A program made the position numbers and the translations under genes. The notes under the pieces are model-generated. The model saw only the letters and a list, made by a program, of their open reading frames with translations, ran no database searches and had not been told where the DNA came from. Below, piece by piece: positions 43,149-51,555 of a stretch of DNA of 64,000 nt; within the stretch, counting starts at the first letter, position 1; each line of letters begins with the position of its first letter. Source of the stretch: JADKIH01 sp964595205 (GTDB lineage Bacteria > Bacteroidota > Bacteroidia > AKYH767-A > 2013-40CM-41-45); contig CAZQOQ010000015.1 in NCBI GenBank assembly GCA_964595205.1, forward strand, positions 306,729-370,728. Direction: 5' to 3'.

Positions 43149-44108
43149 TTAATTTAAATTGCTTCTTTTTGCGATAATGTATTTATCCCTGTCTGCCGCC
43201 GAACGTGAGATCAGTTCACCCAGGAAACCTGCAAGAAAGAGTTGAGTGCCCATAATCATACAGGCCAAAGCAATATAAAATGAGGGGCGGTCGGTAAGTA
43301 ATCGGGCAGGCAGGTTGTTATAAACGCTGTAGAGTTTTCCGGCTCCGAGTAATACTGTAGCAATGAATCCAAGAATGAACATGATTGACCCAAGCAGTCC
43401 GAAGAAATGCATCGGCCTCTTGCTAAACCGTGATACGAAGGTGATCGAAAGCAGGTCGAGGAAGCCGTTTACAAAACGTTCGAAACCAAATTTAGTCACA
43501 CCGTATTTCCTTGCCCTGTGTTCAACTACCTTCTCTCCTATCTTGGTGAAGCCGGCCCACTTGGCAATTACAGGAATATACCGGTGCATTTCACCATACA
43601 CTTCAATGCTCTTTATTACCTCCGATCTGTATGATTTGAGTCCGCAGTTAAAGTCGTGAAGATTATTTATACCCGACATTTTCCTTGTCGTCCAGTTGAA
43701 AAATTTACTTGGGATTGTTTTGGAAACCGGATCATATCTTTTCTTTTTCCAGCCGGAGATCAGGTCGAAGCCGTCAGTTTTAATTAACGAATAGAGTCCG
43801 GGGATTTCATCGGGACTGTCCTGCAGATCGGCATCCATGGTAATAACCACATCGCCGGATGCTGCTTTGAAGCCCTCGTTCAAAGCGGCGGACTTGCCGT
43901 AATTTCTGCGGAAGCGTATCCCTTTAATATTTTTATTTTCCTTTCCCAGGCTCTCGACGATCTCCCATGAACGGTCCTTACTGCCGTCGTCCACGAGTAT
44001 AATTTCATAACTATAAGAATGACTGTTCACAACACGAACGATCCACTCACACAATTCCCTGATGGATTCGTCTTCATTGTACAAAGGAATAACAACCGAT
44101 ATATCCAC
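43149..44108 (-). CDS. Glycosyltransferase family 2 with two C-terminal membrane helices (dolichol-phosphate-mannose synthase/GtrB-like)
   Basis: The N-terminal GT-A domain has VVIPLYNEDESIRELCEWI, LVDDGSKDRSW, the DxD motif in ITMDADLQDSPDEIP, and RRNYGKSAALNEGF. Two membrane helices follow (about 235-260 and 275-300: FGLLGSIMFILGFIATVLLG and ALACMIMGTQLFLAGFLGEL). Such enzymes charge undecaprenyl phosphate with a sugar for glycan modification. Member of the minus-strand cluster; it starts nine bases after the DUF4199 stop. Confidence 0.92.
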   Translation of the reverse strand: MDISVVIPLYNEDESIRELCEWIVRVVNSHSYSYEIILVDDGSKDRSWEIVESLGKENKNIKGIRFRRNYGKSAALNEGFKAASGDVVITMDADLQDSPDEIPGLYSLIKTDGFDLISGWKKKRYDPVSKTIPSKFFNWTTRKMSGINNLHDFNCGLKSYRSEVIKSIEVYGEMHRYIPVIAKWAGFTKIGEKVVEHRARKYGVTKFGFERFVNGFLDLLSITFVSRFSKRPMHFFGLLGSIMFILGFIATVLLGAGKLYSVYNNLPARLLTDRPSFYIALACMIMGTQLFLAGFLGELISRSAADRDKYIIAKRSNLN

Positions 44109-44116
44109 GAAATTTC

Positions 44117-44650
44117 TTACCCGATGTTTGAATTAAAAGGATTATCTTCTTTCTTATAGAAGATTGAAATAATCAACGAGAAGATAAAAGCCATAAAAGT
44201 GGCTCCAAGGATGGAAAACAAAAAGAGCCAGACGGGACTCATGAACGTCCGGGTCATATTGATAGCCTGTTCAACTTGTTCTTCGCTCATTCCCTGCTCA
44301 GCAAGTTTTTCCTGTGATGAGTTAATGATCTGTTCCTGTAATTCAGGAGCGATATAGTTGAAAAAAATCACGATGAAAATGGCGGTGATTATCCCTCCGA
44401 ATAAACCGATAAGAGTACCGGTTCCAAGAGATCTTCCATAGCTGATAAAGCCACCCAGGTCTTCGTTCCTGTAACTCTTTATACCCATGGAAATGAAAAC
44501 GACCAGTAAGACCCAGCCTATCAGCTGCGGGATTCGCGACTGAATATCGGTTCCGATAAAATAAAACAGTAAAGTGACTGCTATGCCGGCAAGTCCGTAT
44601 AATGTACCATAATTCATGGCAACTTTTAGCTGTGATCGTTTATTTTCCAT
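44117..44650 (-). CDS. DUF4199 membrane protein
   Basis: Four membrane helices (about 14-28, 38-55, 72-97, 135-165) of the Bacteroidota DUF4199 family, function unknown. The motif SYRNEDLGGFISYGRSLGTGTLIG between helices 2 and 3 is typical. The loop before the last helix has an acidic, coiled segment (ELQEQIINSSQEKLAEQGM). First gene after an exact consensus promoter, so it leads the GT2/GT4/DUF5686 cluster. Confidence 0.9.
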   Translation of the reverse strand: MENKRSQLKVAMNYGTLYGLAGIAVTLLFYFIGTDIQSRIPQLIGWVLLVVFISMGIKSYRNEDLGGFISYGRSLGTGTLIGLFGGIITAIFIVIFFNYIAPELQEQIINSSQEKLAEQGMSEEQVEQAINMTRTFMSPVWLFLFSILGATFMAFIFSLIISIFYKKEDNPFNSNIG

Positions 44651-44666
44651 GGTAGTTTATATTTTG

Positions 44667-44697
44667 CAAACGTACACGAATTTGATTAATGAACAAA
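44667..44697 (-). promoter_or_regulatory. Exact Bacteroidota promoter, TTTG-N19-TACGTTTG, for the DUF4199/GT cluster
   Basis: Minus strand: -33 box TTTG at 44697-44694, spacer of 19 bp, -7 box TACGTTTG at 44674-44667. Transcription should begin near 44661, about ten bases before the DUF4199 ATG. The full match of both boxes and spacing makes it one of the two best promoters in the window. Confidence 0.85.
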
Positions 44698-44784
44698 CAT
44701 TATGATGAGGATTATAAACATAGGTATATAATTTCCATACATTTAAAAAATGCTGAATCATAACGTTAATAACTTTCATTTAAC

Positions 44785-44792
44785 TACTTTTG
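44785..44792 (+). promoter_or_regulatory. -7 promoter element TACTTTTG of the SRP RNA gene
   Basis: Exact TAnnTTTG match ending five bases before the first base of the SRP RNA helix, exactly where a start site is expected. The -33 box is weak. Because the RNA 5' end is fixed by its structure, this supports the promoter rule used elsewhere in the window. Confidence 0.8.
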
Positions 44793-44796
44793 CGGC

Positions 44797-44891
44797 GGGT
44801 AAGTCCTATACGACCAGCTCCTGCTAACCTCCCCAGGCCGGGAACGGAGCAAGGATCCGCGGTTGAGCGGTGCGATATAGTCAGCTTACCC
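44797..44891 (+). ncRNA. ffs: Signal recognition particle RNA, small bacterial 4.5S type
   Basis: About 95 nt. The ends pair perfectly (GGGTAAG at 44797 with CTTACCC ending 44891). The apical part has the conserved SRP core AGGCCGGGAACGGAGCAAGG (44835-44854) with a GGAA tetraloop and the asymmetric loop that binds Ffh. There is no Alu domain, as expected for a small SRP RNA. A T-tract (CATTTTTTG) follows the last helix and ends transcription. Confidence 0.95.
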
Positions 44892-44990
44892 ATTTTTTGT
44901 TACCTATTCCTGTTTCATCGTTTATTGGTTTTTCTTTGAAATTCTCGTTTGTTTGTTTTACTGTTTTTTTGTTTGCTCTATTCTGTAGTT

Positions 44991-45027
44991 CCTTCATGGC
45001 CATTAAGGAAGGTTAAATCATTTAACC
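44991..45027. repeat. Two adjacent palindromes upstream of the four-helix-bundle gene
   Basis: First: an 18-bp near-palindrome built on ATGGCCAT flanked by CCTT and AAGG (44991-45008). Second: GGTTAAAT-C-ATTTAACC, a perfect 8-bp inverted repeat around one base (45011-45027). They lie 90 bp before the next gene and may be operators or remnants of an insertion. The region from 44900 to 44990 is T-rich with TTTGTTTG repeats. Confidence 0.5.
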
Positions 45028-45116
45028 ATTTAGTTTCCTATAAATAATTCAGTCATCATGCAAGGTTTTTTATTATATGAGGTTGTTTAATTATGAAATC
45101 GACAGTTTATTTATGG

Positions 45117-45515
45117 ATGGCAACAATTAATGCATTTGAAGATTTAACTATTTGGAAAAAATCCAGAGAATTAAATAATACACTCTATTCATATATGAAA
45201 CGAGAAAATTTTTCCAAGGATTATAAATTGGTTAATCAAATAAATGGATCTTGTGGATCTATAATGGATAATATTGCGGAAGGATTTGGAAGAGGAAGCC
45301 GTAATGAGTTCATTCAATTCTTAAGTTATTCTAGGGGTTCAACAAATGAATTTAAATCTCAGTTATATAGGGCATTAGATAGAAATTACATATCAAAAAA
45401 TGAATTTGATTTGAGTTATAATCAAGCCGATTACATTAGCAATGCAATTAGAAAATTCATTGCCTATTTAAATACAACTATTCATAAAGGGCAAAAATTT
45501 AAAAACAGACTGTAG
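45117..45515 (+). CDS. Four-helix-bundle protein (S23/23S-rRNA-intervening-sequence family)
   Basis: Small helical protein of the TIGR02436/PF05635 type: MATINAFEDLTIWKKSREL at the start, then IAEGFGRGSRNEFIQFLSYSRGSTNEFKSQL, the family core. Members are found encoded inside 23S rRNA intervening sequences and as scattered single genes; function unknown. I prefer ATG 45117 (MATINAF) over 45093, since family members begin there. It is clearly richer in A and T than its neighbours, which suggests recent arrival. Next to SRP RNA and two palindromes. Confidence 0.85.
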   Translation: MATINAFEDLTIWKKSRELNNTLYSYMKRENFSKDYKLVNQINGSCGSIMDNIAEGFGRGSRNEFIQFLSYSRGSTNEFKSQLYRALDRNYISKNEFDLSYNQADYISNAIRKFIAYLNTTIHKGQKFKNRL

Positions 45516-45575
45516 AAAAAAGCTTAATTTTACCACTCATTCCAATATTGATAAATTAACTGTAAATCAAACGGT

Positions 45576-45622
45576 AAAACATAAAAACATAAAAACTTAA
45601 AAACATAAAAACATAAAAACAA
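45576..45622. repeat. Tandem repeat, 8-bp unit AAAAACAT, about six copies
   Basis: Units AAAAACAT with one AAAAACTT variant fill the gap between the four-helix-bundle gene and fsa, ending 40 bp before the fsa start. The same unit type occurs after the sugar transferase stop codon near 1110-1135. Confidence 0.85.
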
Positions 45623-45662
45623 TTAAACGATAATTTGCAATCAACTACAAACGACAACAATC

Positions 45663-46340
45663 ATGAAATTCTTCATCGACACAGCCAATCTCGCACAAAT
45701 CAAAGAAGCCGAAGACCTTGGAGTTCTTGATGGTGTAACAACGAATCCTTCATTAATGGCAAAAGAAGGAATAACAGGGCACGATAATATTTTAAAGCAT
45801 TATGTTAACATCTGCGAAATCGTCAGCGGCGATGTTAGTGCCGAGGTTATATCGACTGACTTTAAAGGCATCGTTGAGGAAGGAGAAATGCTCGCTTCTC
45901 TGCACAAGCAGATCGTCGTGAAAGTTCCGATGATAAAGGATGGAGTTAAGGCCCTGAAGTATTTTTCAAATAAAAAAATAAAGACCAATTGTACGCTTGT
46001 GTTCTCAGCCGGACAGGCGTTGCTTGCTGCAAAGGCAGGAGCAACTTATGTGTCGCCTTTCATCGGCCGGCTCGACGACATTAACCAGGATGGAGTTGCC
46101 CTCATCCAGCAGATCGTTCAGATTTACCGTACATATAATTACAGGACACAGGTGCTTGCTGCATCCATCAGGGGACCGCTTCATATCATTAAATGTGCGG
46201 AAGCCGGAGCTGATGTCGCCACCTGTCCGCTTTCAGCTATTCTCGATTTGTTAAAGCATCCTCTTACCGACAGCGGATTGGAAAAATTCCTTGCTGATGC
46301 AAAAAAATTCAGCGGACTGGCTGCATCAAAATCAATTTAA
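45663..46340 (+). CDS. fsa: Fructose-6-phosphate aldolase/transaldolase-like
   Basis: Class I aldolase of the short transaldolase family, cleaving fructose-6-phosphate to dihydroxyacetone and glyceraldehyde-3-phosphate, or acting as a true transaldolase. Seen: MKFFIDTANLAQIKEAEDLGVLDGVTTNPSLM, the family N-terminus, the Schiff-base lysine in IVVKVPM, TNCTLVFSAGQALLAAKAGATYVSPFIGRLDD, and ADVATCPL. The length of 225 residues matches FSA/TalC (about 220). Activity type cannot be decided without the active-site Tyr/Phe comparison. Confidence 0.92.
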   Translation: MKFFIDTANLAQIKEAEDLGVLDGVTTNPSLMAKEGITGHDNILKHYVNICEIVSGDVSAEVISTDFKGIVEEGEMLASLHKQIVVKVPMIKDGVKALKYFSNKKIKTNCTLVFSAGQALLAAKAGATYVSPFIGRLDDINQDGVALIQQIVQIYRTYNYRTQVLAASIRGPLHIIKCAEAGADVATCPLSAILDLLKHPLTDSGLEKFLADAKKFSGLAASKSI

Positions 46341-46400
46341 AAATTTTACGTATGCGGAGTCATTTTATGCTCCAAAATATGGAGGTTAAAAAACAGTGAC

Positions 46401-47012
46401 GTGATCCTGAAATTTTTCGGACAATCCATTAATCAAAAGTACATTTCACAGATCGTGGAGACTCTTAAAAATGACGGGGTCATCATAATTCCTACTGATA
46501 CTGTTTATGCATTTGCATGCAGCATTCACAGCAATAAAGCGATCGAAAGTATCTGCCGGATAAAAAATATAAACCTGGCAAAGGCGAACTTCTCTTTCCT
46601 GTGTCACGATCTTCGTAACATTTCGAATTTTACAAGACCATTCAGCAATGAAATTTTCCGGCTTATGAAGAGTTCGCTTCCCGGTCCCTATACATTCATC
46701 CTGAACGCCAACAGCAACGTGCCTGCGATTTTCAAGTCAAATAAAAAGACGATCGGTATACGCGTGCCCGATAATTCCATCCCTCTGGCAATCATCGAAG
46801 AGCTGGGAAACCCGCTGATGGTTTCCTCGGTGATGTCAGTTACTGCCCAGGGAGAATACCTCACGAGCCCTGATGATATTGAAGAGCAGTATGGTCAGAT
46901 TGTAGACCTTGTCGTCGACGGAGGTCCGGGTACTTTTGTTCCCTCTACCGTGATTGACTGTACGGCAGATGTTCCGGTGGTTGTGAGGGAAGGAAAAGGC
47001 AGAGATTACTGA
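46401..47012 (+). CDS. L-threonylcarbamoyladenylate synthase (Sua5/YrdC/YciO family)
   Basis: Makes threonylcarbamoyl-AMP for the t6A modification of tRNA. Seen: IIPTDTVYAFACSI with the conserved K/R-x-DTVYG-like motif, ICRIKN, LPGPYTFIL, GIRVPDNS, and MVSSVMSVTAQGE. The start codon is GTG at 46401: no ATG occurs in frame after the fsa stop, and a GGAGG run sits 16 bases upstream. The change of GLxC to AFAC after TDTVY and the AKANFSF in place of RPxxKP suggest a YciO-like member; tsaC identity is not certain. Length 203. Confidence 0.8.
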   Translation: MILKFFGQSINQKYISQIVETLKNDGVIIIPTDTVYAFACSIHSNKAIESICRIKNINLAKANFSFLCHDLRNISNFTRPFSNEIFRLMKSSLPGPYTFILNANSNVPAIFKSNKKTIGIRVPDNSIPLAIIEELGNPLMVSSVMSVTAQGEYLTSPDDIEEQYGQIVDLVVDGGPGTFVPSTVIDCTADVPVVVREGKGRDY

Positions 47013-47029
47013 TGCTTTTCGAAATTCAA

Positions 47030-48529
47030 TCAATCCTGCTTTGATAAAAGCATAAACGCTTTCGGCAGTCTTTCAATAATATCGGTTGTCAGCATCGAAT
47101 ATGTTCCTTTGCGTTTCATTGCCAGGTCGCCGGCCAATCCATGAACGTAGACTCCGAGTACGGCAGCATGTTCAGGCGTATATTTTTGAGAAAGCAATGC
47201 AAGGATGATCCCTGTGAGCGCATCGCCGCTGCCGCCTTTGGCCATGCCGGGATTTCCCGTGCTGTTGAAAAAGGATCTGCCGTCAGGTAAGGTGATACAT
47301 GTATAGGCGCCTTTAAGTACGACGATCACGTTATTTTCACGGGAGAATTTCAGCTGAAGTTCATGCCTTGCGAAATCATCGCTGCTTTTACCGGCAAGTC
47401 TTTCGAATTCTCCCGGATGAGGAGTGATTATTGAATTGGCAGGAAGTCTTTTCAGAAGTACTTTCTGTGTCGCAAGAATGTTAATCGCGTCAGCATCGGC
47501 TACGAACGGTGTTTTAATTTTATCGAGCAGGCGGCCGAACATCAGTCTTGTGCTTTCGGAAGTGCCAATACCGGGGCCGACTCCGATGCCATCATACTTC
47601 GAAACATCATCGATTGAAGAAATGACTTCGTTATCCACGTCTGTTTCGACCATCGCTTCAGGTAAAGCCGTTTGAATAATCTCATATCCGCAGCCTGGCG
47701 CATGAACGGTAAGCAAACCGGTTCCTGAACGAAGGCATGCTCGGGCAGCGAGAAGTGCGGCGCCCATCCTGCCTTTGCTGCCGCTGATCAGAAGGCTATG
47801 TCCATAATTTCCCTTGTGTGAAAATTTTGCCCGTGGTTTTAAGACGTTTCTTATTTCTTCCCGCTGAACAAAAATATTTTTACAGTCGACTGAATCGATG
47901 AATGAATCGTCGAGGCCGATATCAAGAACATGAAATTCCCTGGTGTATTTTTCATTGCAGCCGAAGAAGAAAGCAAGTTTTGGCGTCTGGAACGTGAGTG
48001 TATGGTTTGCACGGATCACCTTGCCTTCAGTGTGTTTATCGGCAAAAAGACCTGAAGGAAGGTCGATGGCGATAACTTCATTTTTACTTTCGTTGATGGC
48101 GTGAATGCAATCTCCAATCCAGCCTCCGGCCGGACGACTAAGACCGGTGCCGAAAATTGCGTCGACGATAACGCCGTTTTCAAAGTGCGGCAGCTTCTCT
48201 CCTTCCTTCAGCGCGATCACAGGGATCCGGCTTTTCTCAATCACCTCCAGGTTCTTGTCGAAATCGGCCGAATGTGGTGCGACATCCAGAATGATTACCT
48301 CGACGGGAATTTTCATTTCTGCAAGCCTCCTCGCTATCACCAGTCCGTCACCTCCATTGTTTCCCGTCCCGCAGACAATCACATGTTTTTTCGAGATGTC
48401 GGTATTCTTAACTATCCAGCTGAAGCACTGTCCACCGGCAATCTCCATCAGTTCCACCGAAGCGATTGGCTTATTCATGATCGTATATGAATCAGCTTCT
48501 CTCATTTGCAGGGCAGATAAAATTTTCAT
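47030..48529 (-). CDS. nnr: Bifunctional NAD(P)H-hydrate repair enzyme (epimerase and ADP/ATP-dependent dehydratase)
   Basis: Repairs hydrated NADH and NADPH. The N-terminal YjeF_N epimerase domain (1-210) has VCGTGNNGGDGLVIARRL and VDAIFGTGLSRP, and ends with FQTPKLAFFFG. The C-terminal kinase-like dehydratase domain (about 225-499) has GSKGRMGAALLAARACLRSG, DADAINIL, ITPHPGEFERLAG, and NPGMAKGGSGDALTGI with the catalytic Asp of GSGDALTG. The length of 499 is normal. It overlaps the MBL gene upstream by four bases (ATGA), so translation is coupled. Confidence 0.95.
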   Translation of the reverse strand: MKILSALQMREADSYTIMNKPIASVELMEIAGGQCFSWIVKNTDISKKHVIVCGTGNNGGDGLVIARRLAEMKIPVEVIILDVAPHSADFDKNLEVIEKSRIPVIALKEGEKLPHFENGVIVDAIFGTGLSRPAGGWIGDCIHAINESKNEVIAIDLPSGLFADKHTEGKVIRANHTLTFQTPKLAFFFGCNEKYTREFHVLDIGLDDSFIDSVDCKNIFVQREEIRNVLKPRAKFSHKGNYGHSLLISGSKGRMGAALLAARACLRSGTGLLTVHAPGCGYEIIQTALPEAMVETDVDNEVISSIDDVSKYDGIGVGPGIGTSESTRLMFGRLLDKIKTPFVADADAINILATQKVLLKRLPANSIITPHPGEFERLAGKSSDDFARHELQLKFSRENNVIVVLKGAYTCITLPDGRSFFNSTGNPGMAKGGSGDALTGIILALLSQKYTPEHAAVLGVYVHGLAGDLAMKRKGTYSMLTTDIIERLPKAFMLLSKQD

Positions 48530-49455
48530 CCGATTATTTTTACTTCTGTTTGGTCTTTAAAATGTTCTTTCAGGTATGTGCCGTTACCATGTACCGTATA
48601 AATTTTTTTCGCCCTTGATCTTTTTACCAATTCCAGCACTCCGTTCCAGTCGGCATGGTCGCTTACTCTTAAAATTTCGTCACACCTGTACCGGGAATTT
48701 TTCCAACCGGTTGCAAAGACCTTCAAAATATTTTTTTCTGAACGGTGTCGCTGAAAATATGCGGGAGGCACGATATAAAACGATTTTTTTTCTTTCTCAA
48801 AATCGGAGCGGCGGAACGGCTTCCATTCACCGGGAGAATAGCCATGGTCTGCGTAGAGCCTGTGGTAGGCTTCCACTTGCGGATGGACATAAACGGTGAT
48901 GCCCGGCCAGTTTTGTGAAAGTAACTTCGTAAGCCGCTGTGCCTTTCCGAGAGCATAAGCGCCAATGATTACTTTCTCCTTCTGATCAATAAACCTGCTC
49001 AGCTCATCGTGCGGGTCAGGATGAAGATACTCCGGAGAGGCAAACGTCGTCTCCGTGATCAGGTAGTCACATTCGACAAACTCAAACTCCTCGCAACTGT
49101 CGTCTGCCTGGATTTTGAAATCGCCCGTGTACAAATATCGCTCGCCTTTATACTCCATGAGGATTTGAGCGCTTCCTAATATATGTCCTGCCGGGAAATA
49201 AGTCACACGTACATCGTTGATAAAAAATGGATTCCTGAACGCCACGACTTCAAACATGGGCGCTGATTTTTGCCGCTGAAGCATGAAGGATTTCGTTGGA
49301 GCTGTGCAATAAACAATTCCCTTCGTCGGAGCAGCATGATCGCCGTGTGCATGCGACACCAAAGCTCTTTTAACAGCCTTCCGCGGATCGATATAAAAAT
49401 CACCTGAAGAACAATAAAGTCCAGCTGTAGTCTGTGTTATGAAATTATTTATCAA
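48526..49455 (-). CDS. Metallo-beta-lactamase fold nuclease, ligase-associated exonuclease-like
   Basis: The MBL core motif SHAHGDHAAP gives zinc ligands, with further ligands in FPAGHILGSAQI, YTGDFK, and ISDHADWNG-like RVSDHADW, typical of the beta-CASP/mRNA-3'-end-processing nuclease group. It matches the short family TIGR04122, usually encoded next to an ATP-dependent DNA ligase; no ligase gene is in this window. Length 309, no beta-CASP insert. It overlaps nnr by four bases. RNA or DNA substrate cannot be told. Confidence 0.82.
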   Translation of the reverse strand: MINNFITQTTAGLYCSSGDFYIDPRKAVKRALVSHAHGDHAAPTKGIVYCTAPTKSFMLQRQKSAPMFEVVAFRNPFFINDVRVTYFPAGHILGSAQILMEYKGERYLYTGDFKIQADDSCEEFEFVECDYLITETTFASPEYLHPDPHDELSRFIDQKEKVIIGAYALGKAQRLTKLLSQNWPGITVYVHPQVEAYHRLYADHGYSPGEWKPFRRSDFEKEKKSFYIVPPAYFQRHRSEKNILKVFATGWKNSRYRCDEILRVSDHADWNGVLELVKRSRAKKIYTVHGNGTYLKEHFKDQTEVKIIG

Positions 49456-49500
49456 GGAGCCCTTATTTTTGACCTCTATTCAAACTCTGGCAAATTTTAA

Positions 49501-49521
49501 TTTTTGATTTTTGATTTTTGA
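49501..49521. repeat. Tandem repeat TTTTTGA, three copies, two bases after the coaE stop codon
   Basis: Three exact copies of a 7-bp unit (TCAAAAA in the sense of coaE) begin two bases beyond the coaE stop (49524). Upstream AT-rich sequence (49484-49500) continues the theme imperfectly. Confidence 0.8.
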
Positions 49522-49523
49522 CT

Positions 49524-50108
49524 TTACTTTAAAAGCATCGTATGTATTTTTAGCACCTGTGGAATGACCAGTTGTTTTTCATCATTGTAAATTACAAAAT
49601 CGGATCGTTCGATCCTTTCCTCATCTTTCATTTGTTTGCTGATGATCGATTCGATTTCCGGTCTGGATTTATGATCCCTTTCGCGTATCCGGGAGATTCT
49701 TAATTCCATAGGGGAAACGACCGAAATCACCTTATCGCAATTTTCATCGGTACCGCTCTCAAACAGGATCGCTGCTTCTTTCAGCACATAGGGATGACCC
49801 TTTTTGCTTTTAAGCCATTCCGTAAAATCAGTTTTCACAAACGGGTGGACGATGTTATTTAAAATTGAAAGTTTCTTTTCATCGGAAAAGACAATTTCAC
49901 CGAGTTTCTTTCGGATGATCCTGCCGTTTTTATCAATTACTTCTTCCGAGAATTCCTTTCTGACCTGCTCTTTGATCTCCGGATATTTGTCGTACAGCTG
50001 ATGAGCCGCTTTGTCGGCCTCGTATACGGGAATGCCAAGTTTGCCGAATATCTGGGAAACGATGGTTTTACCGCTTCCGATGCCGCCGGTTATGCCGATT
50101 ACTTTCAT
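49524..50108 (-). CDS. coaE: Dephospho-CoA kinase
   Basis: Last step of CoA synthesis, phosphorylating the 3'-hydroxyl of dephospho-CoA. Seen: P-loop GITGGIGSGKTIVSQIF, the acceptor motif YEADKAAHQL with Asp, and ERDHKSR and IISKQMKDEERIERSDFVIYND of the lid and C-terminal parts. The length of 194 is normal. Overlaps ybbR by four bases (50105-50108). Part of a nusB, DUF1573, yajC, ybbR, coaE run that is familiar in Bacteroidota. Confidence 0.95.
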   Translation of the reverse strand: MKVIGITGGIGSGKTIVSQIFGKLGIPVYEADKAAHQLYDKYPEIKEQVRKEFSEEVIDKNGRIIRKKLGEIVFSDEKKLSILNNIVHPFVKTDFTEWLKSKKGHPYVLKEAAILFESGTDENCDKVISVVSPMELRISRIRERDHKSRPEIESIISKQMKDEERIERSDFVIYNDEKQLVIPQVLKIHTMLLK

Positions 50109-51091
50109 TGCTTCCTGAGTATGTAGTCGACTTTTTCCGGTTCAAGCATCGTTACTCTTACGAATGACGGACTTGTAATGATGCTGACTCCTAATTTGGA
50201 AGGTCTCTTTACGTCGAGTTCGCTTCCGTCGACGACGGCATCGAACATCGAATTATCCACCTTGCTGTACTGACTGAGGGCAACGAGGTAGCGAACCTTT
50301 ATCTTATCCGGAAATGTTTTAAGTGAGAATCCGTCTCTGACATTCACCGGGTGAACTTCAATTTCCGAGACGCCTTCCGTATATTTTTCAACCGGCAGCA
50401 CAAATTCCACTTCATTCTGGCTATACGTCAGTAATCTGTTTTCGACGAGTTTAACTTTTCTTCGCACGGTCTCCTTCAGGTTTTCGAGTTTGACCGATTC
50501 CGTTTGAATGCTGTTCAGCCGGGAGATCAAAGCCGGCGGACCGGAGACCTGGATGAATGGCGGATAGACTTTCGGACTACCGGTAGAATCATATTGTTTT
50601 TCATAGGAAGCCTTCAATGAAAGGATAACCGGAATGCTGCGTGTAACGATGTCGCTGAAATTAAAAACGATCGAATCGGGCGAAAAGCCGGTGATGGTGA
50701 CGTCTTTTCCGAGTTCCTTCGCGAAATCGGAGAGAAACGTCCGGGTGGGGATTGCAATAATATCGGTTCCGGTAGCGGGAGGTCGCAAACTCGAGGCGAC
50801 GTCGATTTCTACCACCGGGTTACTTTTCTGAAAGCCGTAAGAGATAAGTCTGAAGCCTGTGGTTTTTACCTGGATGGAAATCTCCTTAGGCATTTCATTC
50901 ATGAGAACTTTCCTGCCGGGAAGATTCTTATACTCTACAGGAAAACTAAGTGATGCAGGATAGTCGTGTGAAAGCGCCAGAAGTAACCAGAAAGCCATTG
51001 AGATGAGAAAGCATATCAGTATAACATACAGCTGTTTATTCATTTTTAATCCACCCGATAATTTAGGTGGAGCAGCCTTTTGCTCAATCAT
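50105..51091 (-). CDS. YbbR-like domain protein (CdaR-like)
   Basis: A single N-terminal membrane helix (residues 20-41, LYVILICFLISMAFWLLLAL) and a periplasmic region of YbbR-like repeats (PVEYKNLPGRKVLMNEMPKEISIQVKTTGFRL...). In Firmicutes such proteins (CdaR) regulate the cyclic-di-AMP cyclase CdaA; whether this holds here is unknown because no cyclase is nearby. An in-frame ATG at 51043 (MNKQLYV) could be the true start, removing the proline-rich leader. Located between yajC and coaE. Confidence 0.85.
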   Translation of the reverse strand: MIEQKAAPPKLSGGLKMNKQLYVILICFLISMAFWLLLALSHDYPASLSFPVEYKNLPGRKVLMNEMPKEISIQVKTTGFRLISYGFQKSNPVVEIDVASSLRPPATGTDIIAIPTRTFLSDFAKELGKDVTITGFSPDSIVFNFSDIVTRSIPVILSLKASYEKQYDSTGSPKVYPPFIQVSGPPALISRLNSIQTESVKLENLKETVRRKVKLVENRLLTYSQNEVEFVLPVEKYTEGVSEIEVHPVNVRDGFSLKTFPDKIKVRYLVALSQYSKVDNSMFDAVVDGSELDVKRPSKLGVSIITSPSFVRVTMLEPEKVDYILRKQ

Positions 51092-51120
51092 TTTTCAATG
51101 TATCAATGGTGATTTTTTAA

Positions 51121-51160
51121 TTGGGAAGTTGGGAAGTTGGGAGGTTGGGAGGTTGGGAGG
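51121..51160. repeat. Tandem repeat TTGGGA(A/G)G, five copies, two bases after the yajC stop codon
   Basis: Exactly five 8-bp units (two TTGGGAAG, three TTGGGAGG) ending at 51160; two bases later (51163) is the stop of yajC on the minus strand. In the sense of the transcript the unit reads CCTCCCAA. The repeat lies 29 bases upstream of ybbR's first ATG. Confidence 0.95.
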
Positions 51161-51162
51161 TA

Positions 51163-51489
51163 TCAGGATTTCACGGGGGTATTTTGTTCCAGCGATTTGG
51201 TTGCTTCAGCAGAAATGGCCGATTTTTCGACACGGACTTTTACATTGGTGTCGATTTCTATCATGAATGTACGCTCATTGACCTCCAGGATTCTTCCATG
51301 GATGCCGCCGATGGTAACGACCTTTGCTCCTTTTTGAAGCGTGTTTCGAAAATCCCGTTCAAGCTTTTGTTTTTTCATCTGTGGCCTGATCATGAAAAAA
51401 TAAAAGACAACGATAATTGCAACAAGAAATACGAGCGACATTGCATTACTGCCCTGCGCCTGGAGAAGAATTGAAATGAATGTGTTCAT
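51163..51489 (-). CDS. yajC: Preprotein translocase subunit YajC
   Basis: Small Sec accessory protein: one membrane helix (residues 18-35, LVFLVAIIVVFYFFMIRP) then a cytoplasmic domain with RPQMKKQKLERDFRNTLQKGAKVVTIGGIHGRI, the family signature. The length of 108 is normal. Located downstream of DUF1573 and upstream of ybbR on the same strand. Confidence 0.95.
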   Translation of the reverse strand: MNTFISILLQAQGSNAMSLVFLVAIIVVFYFFMIRPQMKKQKLERDFRNTLQKGAKVVTIGGIHGRILEVNERTFMIEIDTNVKVRVEKSAISAEATKSLEQNTPVKS

Positions 51490-51555
51490 CGATTTATTTT
51501 TTTAGTAAATGTATTTTAATTTGACGAAGAATAAAATTGAGGAACGACTGAAAAA

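Noticed and set aside
45117..45515. Four-helix-bundle gene as an intervening sequence inside an rRNA
   Set aside because: No 23S rRNA sequence surrounds it; the adjacent RNA is SRP RNA and is intact.
48101..48560. Two overlapping frames (129 and 151 codons) opposite nnr
   Set aside because: Antisense shadows of the bifunctional repair enzyme.
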